A stretch of 16,970 bases of DNA from JBFGCA01 sp041567315 (lineage in GTDB: Bacteria > Acidobacteriota > Thermoanaerobaculia > Multivoradales > JAHEKO01), in the NCBI GenBank assembly GCA_041567315.1, contig JBFGCA010000106.1, forward strand, positions 1-16,970. The letters are read 5' to 3'. This document shows positions 1 to 6,638 of this stretch, piece after piece. Positions within the stretch are counted from its first letter, which is position 1. Every line of letters starts with the position of its first letter. The notes below the pieces were generated by a model. The model ran no database searches. It was not told where the DNA came from and saw nothing but the letters and a program-made list of their open reading frames with translations. The position numbers and the translations under genes are program-made.

Positions 1-1801
1 CGGCAACCCCACCGCGGTGCGCTGGGTCGAGGAGGTGGCGGGGCTGTGCCGGCCCGACGCGGTGCGCTGGTGCGACGGCTCGGCCGCCGAGTACGCCGAG
101 CTGGGGCGGCTGATGGTCCAGGCCGGCACCGCCATCCCCCTCGACCCCGCCCGCCGCGCGAACTGCCTGCTGGTCCGTTCCGACCCGGCCGACGTGGCGC
201 GGGTCGAGGACCGCACCTTCATCTGCTCGGCGAACGAAGCCGACAGCGGGCCGACCAATCGCTGGCGCGAGCCGGCGGCGATGCAGGCCGAGCTGCGCGA
301 GCTGTACCGCGGCTCGATGGCGGGCCGCACGCTCTACGTCGTGCCCTACTCGATGGGCCCGGTGGGCAGCCCGATCGCCGGCATCGGGTTCGAGCTCACC
401 GACTCGCCCTACGTGGTGTGCAGCATGCACATCATGGCGCGGGTCGGCGCGCCGGTGCTGGCGGCGCTCGGCGACTCCGAGCGGTTCGTGCGCGGCATCC
501 ACTCGGTGGGCTACCCGCTCGCCGAGCCTAGACAGCCCGACCTGCCGTGGCCCTGCGACGCCAAGAACAAGTTCATCACCCACTACCCGGAGAGCCGCCA
601 GATCTGGTCCTACGGCTCCGGCTACGGCGGCAACGCCCTGCTGGGCAAGAAGTGCCACGCCCTCAGGATCGCCTCGGTCGAGGCGCGCGACGAGGGCTGG
701 CTGGCCGAGCACATGCTGATCCTCAAGCTCACCGACCCCCGCGGACGCTCCCGATTCGTGGCCGCTGCCTTCCCCTCGGCCTGCGGCAAGACCAACCTGG
801 CGATGATGAACCCCACCATCCCGGGCTGGAAGGTGGAGACGGTGGGCGACGACATCGCCTGGATGAAGTTCGGCGCCGACGGCCGGCTGTGGGCGATCAA
901 CCCCGAGGCCGGCTTCTTCGGGGTGGCGCCGGGGACCAGCATGAGCTCCAACCCCAACGCGATGCTGGCGCTCGAGGAGAACTGCATGTTCACCAACTGC
1001 GCCATGACCCCCGAGGGCGACGTCTACTGGGAAGGGATGAGCGACGAGGAGCCGGCGGCGGCGGTCGATTGGCTCCGCCGCCCCTGGCAGCCGGACTGCG
1101 GCCGCCCGGCGGCGCACCCCAACGCCCGCTTCACGGCGCCGGCGCGCCAGTGTCCGGTGATCGCCCCCGAGTGGGAGGACCCGCGCGGGGTACCGATCAG
1201 CGCCATCCTGTTCGGAGGCCGGCGGGCCGACGTCGTCCCGCTGGTGACCGAGGCCTTCGGCTGGCGCCACGGCACCTTCCTGGGGGCGACCATGGCCTCG
1301 GAGAAGACCGCCGCCGCCGCCGGCCGGGTGGGCGAGCTGCGCCGCGATCCGATGGCCATGCTGCCCTTCTGCGGCTACCACATGGGCGACTACTTCGCGC
1401 ACTGGCTCGAGACCGGCGAGGCGGGCGGCACCGGCGGCGAAGGCGAGTGGGGCAGGATGCCCCGCATCTTCTACGTCAACTGGTTCCGCCGCGACGCCGA
1501 CGGGCGCTGGCTGTGGCCCGGTTTCGGCGACAACAGCCGCGTCCTCAAGTGGATTTTCGAGCGCTGCGAGGGTGAACAGGGGGCACGGACGACGCCGATC
1601 GGCCTGCTGCCCGAGCCGGAGGGGCTCGACCTCTCGGGTCTCGACGTGCCGGCCGCCGACCTCGAGGCCCTGACCGCGGTCGACGTCGAGGGCTGGCGGG
1701 GCGACCTGGACGACCTCGAGCGCCACTTCGCCGGCTTTGGCGAGCGGCTGCCCGCCGGCCTCGCCGAGGAGCTGGCGGCGCTGGGGCGCCGGCTCGGCTA
1801 G
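1..1801 (+). CDS. pckG: Phosphoenolpyruvate carboxykinase (GTP), 5' end cut by window
   Basis: Converts oxaloacetate plus GTP to phosphoenolpyruvate, CO2 and GDP in the cytosol, the committed step of gluconeogenesis. The frame is open to the left edge: codons before the GTG at 17 read G-N-P-T-A, which continues the family's usual N-terminal lead-in to the WVEEVA segment. The true start is therefore probably a few codons outside the window, and the GTG at 17 is unlikely to be it. Visible family marks, numbered from 17: a DSGPTNRW segment near residue 77, the YGSGYGGNALLGKKC stretch near 197-211, the kinase P-loop FPSACGKTNLAMM near 251-263 with the reactive cysteine typical of GTP-PEPCK, and the C-terminal FGDNSRVLKW segment near 509-518. 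The length of about 600 aa matches the GTP class rather than the ATP class (about 530 aa). No frameshift is seen. It ends in TAG at 1799-1801; the next gene begins 75 nt later and has no obvious functional tie. Confidence 0.95.
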   Translation, partial: GNPTAVRWVEEVAGLCRPDAVRWCDGSAAEYAELGRLMVQAGTAIPLDPARRANCLLVRSDPADVARVEDRTFICSANEADSGPTNRWREPAAMQAELRELYRGSMAGRTLYVVPYSMGPVGSPIAGIGFELTDSPYVVCSMHIMARVGAPVLAALGDSERFVRGIHSVGYPLAEPRQPDLPWPCDAKNKFITHYPESRQIWSYGSGYGGNALLGKKCHALRIASVEARDEGWLAEHMLILKLTDPRGRSRFVAAAFPSACGKTNLAMMNPTIPGWKVETVGDDIAWMKFGADGRLWAINPEAGFFGVAPGTSMSSNPNAMLALEENCMFTNCAMTPEGDVYWEGMSDEEPAAAVDWLRRPWQPDCGRPAAHPNARFTAPARQCPVIAPEWEDPRGVPISAILFGGRRADVVPLVTEAFGWRHGTFLGATMASEKTAAAAGRVGELRRDPMAMLPFCGYHMGDYFAHWLETGEAGGTGGEGEWGRMPRIFYVNWFRRDADGRWLWPGFGDNSRVLKWIFERCEGEQGARTTPIGLLPEPEGLDLSGLDVPAADLEALTAVDVEGWRGDLDDLERHFAGFGERLPAGLAEELAALGRRLG

Positions 1802-1876
1802 CCGCGCGGGCGTCCGGCCGGACCGCGCCGTAACCCTCTGGCTCTCGCCACCGATCAGGCCGGAAGCGACGCGAAG

Positions 1877-3511
1877 TTGAACATCGAAGGCACCAAAGCC
1901 CTGGTCCTGGGCGGCTCGGGCCTGGTCGGCCTGGCGGTCTGCCGCGAGCTCATCGGGCGCCGGGCCGGCGAGATCCAGATCCACAGTCTACGCCGCGAGG
2001 AGTCCGAGGAGGCGCGCGAGCTGCTGGCAGGCGAGGCCGCGGCGCGCGGCGTCGAGCTGTCGGTCTCCGGCGGCGACATCTTCGGGCTGGCCCGCGAGAC
2101 GTCGCGCCGCGAAGCGGTCGGCGCCCAGCTCAGGCAGCTTACCGATGCCGACCTGCCCGGCTTCCTGCTCTACGGGCTGCTCGAGGAGAGCCGGCCGCGG
2201 GTGGTGATCGACTGCGTCAACACCGCGACCGCCATCGCCTACCGCGACGTCTACAGCGCCGCCGAGCGGGTGTGGGAGCAGCTCGGCGACGGGCCGCCGG
2301 CCGCCGAAGCGGTCGAGGGGCTGCTGGAGGCGCTCTACGTGCCGCGTCTGATCCGCCACATCCAGGTCCTCTACCGGGGGATGAGCGCGGTCGGCACCCG
2401 CATCTACATCAAGGTCGGCACCAGCGGCACCGGCGGGATGGGGCTCAACATCCCCTACACCCACTCCGAGGAGCGCCCCAGCCGGGTGCTGCTGTCGAAG
2501 AGCGCGCTGGCCGGCGCCCAGTCGCTGCTGCTGTTCCTGATGGCCCGCACCCCGGGCGCTCCGATCACCAAGGAGATCAAGCCGGCGGCGGCGATCGCCT
2601 GGAAGAAGATCGGCCACGGGCCCATCCACCGCGGCCGCCGGCCGATCCGCCTGGTGGAGGCCGAGCCGCGGCCGCTCGGTGAGACCTTCTCGACCCACGA
2701 TCCCGAGGCGGCGCGCCTCACCGACCGCCTCCTCGAGACCGCCTATATCGACACCGGCGAGAACGGCATCTTCAGCCTCGAGGAGTTCGCGCTGCTGACC
2801 ACCGCCCGCCAGATGGAGTTCGTCACCCCGGAGGAGATCGCCCAGTACCTGATCTTCGAGATCGAGGGCGGCAACACCGGTCACGACGTCATCAACGCGC
2901 TCGACAACGCCGTTCTCGGCCCCACCTACCGGGCCGGTCTGATGCGCCACTGGGCGCTCGAGCGGATGATGGAGTTCGAGGCCCAGGGCGCGACCCGCAG
3001 CGTCGCCTTCGAGATGCTGGGCCCGCCCCGCAACTCGAAGCTCCTGTTCGAGGCCCACCTGCTGCGCGAGGCGTTCGGCACCATGACCGCGGTCCGCAAC
3101 TCGACCCCCGAAGAGGTGGCGGCCACCCTGGATCGCCTCCTCCGCGAACGGCCCGAGCTGGCCAATGAGGTGGTCTCGGTCGGGGTGCCGATCCTCCTCG
3201 ACTCGGGCGAGCTGCTGCGCGCAACGGAGGTCATCTTGCCGGCCGGCGCCGAGCGGCTCGAGATCACTCCCGAGCGACTCGCGGCCTGGGTCCACGACGG
3301 CTGGGTCGACCTCAGGCGCGCCAACTGCGAGCGCTGGATCGCCCGCTTCCAGCGCATCCACGACGACATCGCCGCCATCCCCGAAGAGGACACCTCCAGC
3401 CGGCACCTGCGCAACCGCCGCTTCTGGGACGAGGAGAAGCGCATCCAGCCCGGCAAGATCGTCGGCTGGATCCTCTCGGTCGAAGAGCAGGGCGCCCGCA
3501 TCAAGCGCTAG
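1877..3511 (+). CDS. Large NAD(P)-binding Rossmann-fold protein (extended SDR/epimerase-like), function unknown
   Basis: 544 aa. The N-terminus carries a strand followed by a glycine-rich dinucleotide-binding loop, GGSGLVG at residues 12-18, as in epimerase/dehydratase-type short-chain dehydrogenases. The segment VVIDCVNTATA near residues 109-119 resembles the end of Rossmann strand 4. Beyond about residue 150 I recognise nothing diagnostic. There are conspicuous conserved-looking stretches (KVGTSGTGGMGLNIPYTHS near 180-198, KEIKPAAAIAWKKIGHG near 233-249, EIEGGNTGHDVINALDN near 328-344), but no clear Tyr-x-x-x-Lys catalytic pair. The protein is about 200 residues longer than ordinary epimerases, so a dedicated C-terminal domain is likely. 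The start is TTG at 1877, chosen because GGAAG at 1862-1866 lies 10 nt upstream and no ATG exists before the Rossmann motif. The TAG stop at 3509-3511 is part of the CTAG that begins a repeat element. It may be an oxidoreductase or sugar-nucleotide enzyme; the substrate cannot be told. Confidence 0.8.
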   Translation: MNIEGTKALVLGGSGLVGLAVCRELIGRRAGEIQIHSLRREESEEARELLAGEAAARGVELSVSGGDIFGLARETSRREAVGAQLRQLTDADLPGFLLYGLLEESRPRVVIDCVNTATAIAYRDVYSAAERVWEQLGDGPPAAEAVEGLLEALYVPRLIRHIQVLYRGMSAVGTRIYIKVGTSGTGGMGLNIPYTHSEERPSRVLLSKSALAGAQSLLLFLMARTPGAPITKEIKPAAAIAWKKIGHGPIHRGRRPIRLVEAEPRPLGETFSTHDPEAARLTDRLLETAYIDTGENGIFSLEEFALLTTARQMEFVTPEEIAQYLIFEIEGGNTGHDVINALDNAVLGPTYRAGLMRHWALERMMEFEAQGATRSVAFEMLGPPRNSKLLFEAHLLREAFGTMTAVRNSTPEEVAATLDRLLRERPELANEVVSVGVPILLDSGELLRATEVILPAGAERLEITPERLAAWVHDGWVDLRRANCERWIARFQRIHDDIAAIPEEDTSSRHLRNRRFWDEEKRIQPGKIVGWILSVEEQGARIKR

Positions 3512-3675
3512 TGTTCCGTGCGGTAAGTTCCTTGTCACATCGAGAGCGGCGAAGCGCCCGCTGGGCAAGGCGCGACGAGCGAGCATATCGAGGCTATATG
3601 CGACTGAGGAGCAACGCCGCCCAGCGGGATGCAGCGCCGCTCGAATGTAGAGGAACTTGCCGCACGGGACACTAG
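3508..3675 (+). repeat. MITE-like element, copy 1 (168 bp, CTAG-bounded, full-length imperfect hairpin)
   Basis: The element begins and ends with CTAG. Its terminal inverted repeats are about 25 bp (3508-3532 and 3651-3675) with two mismatches and the shared core CCGTGCGG. Further inward are a perfect 10-bp pair, CCCGCTGGGC at 3557-3566 and GCCCAGCGGG at 3619-3628, and a central pair GCATAT at 3583-3588 and ATATGC at 3596-3601 around a 7-nt loop. The whole unit could therefore fold into one long hairpin. A second copy lies inverted at 5180-5347 with 5 mismatches in 168 bp. No transposase is encoded. Known context: IS630/Tc1-mariner elements insert at CTAG/TA targets, so a non-autonomous relative is a reasonable inference. 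As RNA it could terminate or stabilise the transcript of the upstream gene, whose stop codon it overlaps. Confidence 0.85.
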
Positions 3676-3694
3676 CCCGACCGGCGGCCGGGGA

Positions 3695-3725
3695 TTGCGC
3701 TTGGCCGGCCGGCGGTGGTATCACT
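3695..3725 (+). promoter_or_regulatory. Candidate promoter for the glutamate dehydrogenase gene
   Basis: TTGCGC at 3695-3700 and TATCAC at 3719-3724 are separated by 18 nt. They lie just outside the right end of repeat copy 1 and would give a leader of roughly 35 nt before the ATG at 3765. The -10 matches four of six consensus bases and the -35 is weak. No operator-like repeat was seen nearby. Confidence 0.25.
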
Positions 3726-3764
3726 GCCGCGTTTCCCAGCTCCGACGCACCGCGAGAGGTCGAG

Positions 3765-5183
3765 ATGCCCCAAGACTACCGCTTCTTCGAAGAGGTCAAT
3801 CGCAGCTTCAAGCGGGCGGCCGCCCTCACCAAGCACGACCCCGTGCTGCTGCGGCAGATCCGCGCCTGCAACAGCGTCTATCACGTCGGCTTCCCGCTCA
3901 AGCGCGACGACGGGTCGCTCGAGGTGGTCCACGCCTGGCGCGCCGAGCACAGCCATCACAAGCTGCCCACCAAGGGCGGCATCCGCTACAGCCGCCACGT
4001 CAGCGAGGACGAGGTCAAGGCGCTGGCGGCGCTGATGACCTACAAGTGCGCAATCGTCGACGTACCCTTCGGCGGCGCCAAGGGCGGCATCCGGATCAGC
4101 CGCCGCGGCTACACGGACAGCGAGCTGGAACGGCTCACCCGGCGCTACGCCTTCGAGCTCAAGAAGAAGAACTTCATCGGCCCCGGGGTCGACGTCCCGG
4201 CCCCCGACTACGGCACCGGCGCCCGCGAGATGGCCTGGATCGCCGACACCTACATGTCGCTGACCGCCGGCGAGCTCAACTCGCTGGCCTGCGTGACCGG
4301 CAAGCCGGTCGCCCAGGGCGGCATCCGCGGCCGCACCGAGGCCACCGGGCGCGGCGTCTTCTTCGGCATTCGCGAGGCGGTGAGCATCCCCGAAGACATG
4401 AAGCCGCTCGGCCTCCCGACCGGCATCGCCGGCAAACGGGTGGTCATCCAGGGCCTCGGCAACGTCGGCTATCACACCGCCAAGTTCCTGACCGAGGAGG
4501 ACGCCGTCCTGGTGGGGCTGGCCGAGTACGAAGGCGCCATCCACAACCCCGACGGGCTCGACCTCGAGGCGGTGATCCAGCACCGCCGCGACAGCGGCTC
4601 GATCCTGGACTTCCCGGGCGCCAGGAACCTGGCCACCTCGGCCGAGGCCCTCGAGCTGGACTGCGACGTCCTGGTCCCGGCCGCCCTCGAGCAGCAGATC
4701 ACCAGCGACAACGCCCCGCGCATCAAGGCCAAGATCATCGCCGAGGCCGCCAACGGCCCCACCACCTTCGACGCCAACGACGAGCTGTGGCAGCGCGGCG
4801 TGATGATCCTCCCCGACACCTATCTCAACGCCGGCGGCGTCACCGTCTCCTACTTCGAATGGGTCAAGAACCTCTCGCACCTGCGCTTCGGACGGATGCA
4901 GAAACGGTTCGAAGAGAAGGCCCACCGCAAGCTCCTGGGCGCCATGGAGCACGTCACCGGCACCGAGTTCGACGAGGCCGAGCTGGCCTCCCTGGTCGCC
5001 GGCGCCAGCGAAGAGGACCTCGTCAACTCCGGTCTCGAAGAGACCACCGTCCACGCCTACCGCCAGATCCGCGAGATCTGGAAACAGCAAGGCAACGACA
5101 AAGCCGACCTCCGCACCGCCGCCTTCATCTGCGCCATCGACAAGATCGCCGTCTGCTACCGCGACCTCGGCATCTTCCCCTAG
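3765..5183 (+). CDS. Glu/Leu/Phe/Val dehydrogenase family, probable glutamate dehydrogenase
   Basis: 472 aa. Catalyses reversible NAD(P)-dependent oxidative deamination of an amino acid, most likely glutamate to 2-oxoglutarate and ammonium, in the cytosol. The substrate-binding lysine motif PTKGGIR lies at residues 68-74 and the catalytic-lysine loop VPFGGAKGG at 100-108 (Lys106 by family alignment). GRTEATGRGV at 189-198 precedes a Rossmann domain with VIQGLGNVG at 227-235. An acidic residue (E254) near the end of the second nucleotide-binding strand hints at NAD rather than NADP, but this is inference. The start is ATG 3765, with GAGAGG just upstream. The longer reading from 3657 adds 36 residues encoded inside the repeat element and its flank and is not conserved-looking. 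TAG at 5181-5183 coincides with the CTAG of repeat copy 2. The gene is isolated between two inverted repeat copies and convergent with the next gene. Leucine or phenylalanine dehydrogenase is less likely at this length. Confidence 0.9.
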   Translation: MPQDYRFFEEVNRSFKRAAALTKHDPVLLRQIRACNSVYHVGFPLKRDDGSLEVVHAWRAEHSHHKLPTKGGIRYSRHVSEDEVKALAALMTYKCAIVDVPFGGAKGGIRISRRGYTDSELERLTRRYAFELKKKNFIGPGVDVPAPDYGTGAREMAWIADTYMSLTAGELNSLACVTGKPVAQGGIRGRTEATGRGVFFGIREAVSIPEDMKPLGLPTGIAGKRVVIQGLGNVGYHTAKFLTEEDAVLVGLAEYEGAIHNPDGLDLEAVIQHRRDSGSILDFPGARNLATSAEALELDCDVLVPAALEQQITSDNAPRIKAKIIAEAANGPTTFDANDELWQRGVMILPDTYLNAGGVTVSYFEWVKNLSHLRFGRMQKRFEEKAHRKLLGAMEHVTGTEFDEAELASLVAGASEEDLVNSGLEETTVHAYRQIREIWKQQGNDKADLRTAAFICAIDKIAVCYRDLGIFP

Positions 5184-5347
5184 TGTCCCGTGCGGCAAGT
5201 TCCTTTACATTCGAGCGGCGCTGCATCCCGCTGGGCGGCGTTGCTCCTCGGTCGCATATGGCCTCGATATGCTCGCTCGTCGCGCCTTGCCCAGCGGCCG
5301 CTTCGCCGCTCTCGATGTGACAAGGAACCTACCGCACGGAACACTAG
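5180..5347 (-). repeat. MITE-like element, copy 2 (168 bp, inverted relative to copy 1)
   Basis: The reverse complement of this segment matches 3508-3675 at 163 of 168 positions with no gaps. It is bounded by CTAG at 5180-5183 and 5344-5347. The left CTAG contains the TAG stop codon of the dehydrogenase gene. The same terminal inverted repeats and internal stem pairs are present. It fills most of the space between two convergent genes (stop at 5183, stop of the minus-strand gene at 5364), so the hairpin could act as a bidirectional terminator. Sequences outside the two CTAGs differ from those around copy 1, so the element rather than a larger block was duplicated. Confidence 0.85.
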
Positions 5348-5363
5348 CGGAGCCGAGAGCCAC

Positions 5364-6467
5364 TCAGGCGGCGTAATCGCGGAGGCGGACGGGGAGGCGG
5401 CGGGCGCCCCAGGCGCCGGGGGCGGGGTCGAAGCGGCCGGCGCAGGGGGCGTGGCAGGCGGCGCAGCGGCCGTCGGGGGTGAGGTTCCAGGCGGTCATCA
5501 CGTACCAGTCGCGGCCGATGAGGAGCTCGCCGCAGGCGTGGCAGTAGGTAGAGCCGCCAGCCTCGTCGTGGACGTTGCCGGTGTAGGCGTAGCGCACGCC
5601 GTTGCCGACGGCGATGCGGCGGGCGCGGCTGAGGGTGGCCGGCGGGGTGGGCGGGCGGTCCATCATCTTGAAGTCGGGGTGGAAGGCGGTGAAGTGCATC
5701 GGCACGTCGGGACCCAGCTCGTCGACCACCCAGCGGGTCATGGCGTCGAGCTCCTCGTCGCCGTCGTTCTCGCCCGGGATCAGCAGGTTGGTGATCTCGA
5801 ACCAGACCTCGGTCTCGTGCTTGAGGTAGACCAGGGTGTCGAGCACCGGCTGCAGCTCGCCGCCGCAGACCTGGCGGTAGAAGCGCTCGGTGAAGGCCTT
5901 GAGGTCGACGTTGGCGGCGTCCATCGCCCGGTAGAACTCGGCGCGCGGCTCCTCGCAGATCTCGCCGGCGGTCACCGCCACCGTGCGGACGCCCAGCTCG
6001 TGGCAGGCGGCGGCGACGTCGATCGCGTACTCCAGGAAGATCACCGGATCGTTGTAGGTGAAGGCGACGCTGCGGCAGCTCAGCCGCGCCGCCGCCCGGG
6101 CGATGACCTCGGGCGAGGCCTGGTCGGCCAGGGTGTCCACCTCGCGCGACTTGGAGATGTCCCAGTTCTGGCAGAACTTGCAGAACAGGTTGCAGCCGGC
6201 GGTGCCGAAGGAGAGCACCGGGGTGCCGGGCAGGTAGTGGTTGAGCGGCTTCTTCTCGATCGGGTCGACGCAGAAGCCGCTCGAGCGCCCGTAGGTGGTG
6301 AGCACCACCTGATCGTCGAGCCGCCCGCGCACGAAGCACAGCCCGCGCTGCCCCTCGCGCAGCTTGCAGTAGCGGGGGCAGACGTCGCACTGCACCCGGC
6401 CGTCGTCCAGCCGGTGCCAGTAACGGGTGGGGACGACGCTCGGGTCGCGCTCGATCGGTACGTCCAT
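5364..6467 (-). CDS. amrS: AmrS-type radical SAM enzyme (AmmeMemoRadiSam system)
   Basis: 367 aa from the ATG at 6465-6467. It has the radical SAM [4Fe-4S] motif C-x3-C-x2-C at residues 92, 96 and 99 within GTAGCNLFCKFCQNWDISKS, the hallmark of the AmmeMemoRadiSam radical SAM family. An N-terminal cysteine cluster (C27, C30, C34, C44) and C-terminal pairs (C309, C312 and C335, C338) look like extra metal sites, as usual in the family. It should reductively cleave S-adenosylmethionine; the product is not established. Family members usually accompany a Memo-like and an AMMECR1-like protein, and neither is in this window. The frame extends upstream to 6608, but those 47 residues are Arg/Pro-rich and unlike the family, so I chose 6467. 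The gene is downstream of and codirectional with the sulfatase, with a 171-nt gap. The ORF stops 17 bp from repeat copy 2. Confidence 0.88.
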   Translation of the reverse strand: MDVPIERDPSVVPTRYWHRLDDGRVQCDVCPRYCKLREGQRGLCFVRGRLDDQVVLTTYGRSSGFCVDPIEKKPLNHYLPGTPVLSFGTAGCNLFCKFCQNWDISKSREVDTLADQASPEVIARAAARLSCRSVAFTYNDPVIFLEYAIDVAAACHELGVRTVAVTAGEICEEPRAEFYRAMDAANVDLKAFTERFYRQVCGGELQPVLDTLVYLKHETEVWFEITNLLIPGENDGDEELDAMTRWVVDELGPDVPMHFTAFHPDFKMMDRPPTPPATLSRARRIAVGNGVRYAYTGNVHDEAGGSTYCHACGELLIGRDWYVMTAWNLTPDGRCAACHAPCAGRFDPAPGAWGARRLPVRLRDYAA

Positions 6468-6638
6468 CGACCTGGTGGGGGACCCCTTCCTAGGAAACCG
6501 CGGCTCGGGCCGCACGAATTCCCCGCACCGGCCGCGGCCACGGCCGGCGGCCCGCCACCCGGCGCGGCTCGCCTCGTCGCCGCGACTCAAGGTCTGCGGA
6601 CTCGGCACCCGAGCCAGGTCCGCTCGGAGCCGTCCCGC

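Noticed and set aside
1809..1824. GTCCGGCCGGAC palindrome after the PEPCK gene as a terminator
   Set aside because: With a realistic loop only about 4 bp pair and no T-tract follows; such palindromes are common in this GC-rich DNA.
1988..3724. 578-codon open frame on the minus strand opposite the Rossmann protein
   Set aside because: It is a GC-rich antisense shadow: Ala/Gly/Leu/Asp-rich composition with no motifs, while the plus strand has a recognisable fold and start.
3657..3764. N-terminal extension of the dehydrogenase starting at 3657
   Set aside because: The first residues are encoded by the end of repeat copy 1, no ribosome site precedes it, and GAGAGG plus a family-like N-terminus support 3765.
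3672..5198. 508-codon minus-strand frame opposite the glutamate dehydrogenase gene
   Set aside because: It starts inside repeat copy 2 and its sequence is low-complexity Val/Gly/Ala. The opposite strand encodes a clear dehydrogenase.
3629..5320. 563-codon plus-strand frame overlapping the dehydrogenase gene
   Set aside because: Its translation is Arg/Pro/Gly-rich without domains; it is an off-frame reading of the real gene and the repeats.
5364..6467. Radical SAM protein as an anaerobic sulfatase-maturing enzyme for the adjacent sulfatase
   Set aside because: The cysteine pattern and the surrounding sequence fit AmrS; the auxiliary-cluster SPASM layout of anSME is not seen. It is kept only as a context observation.
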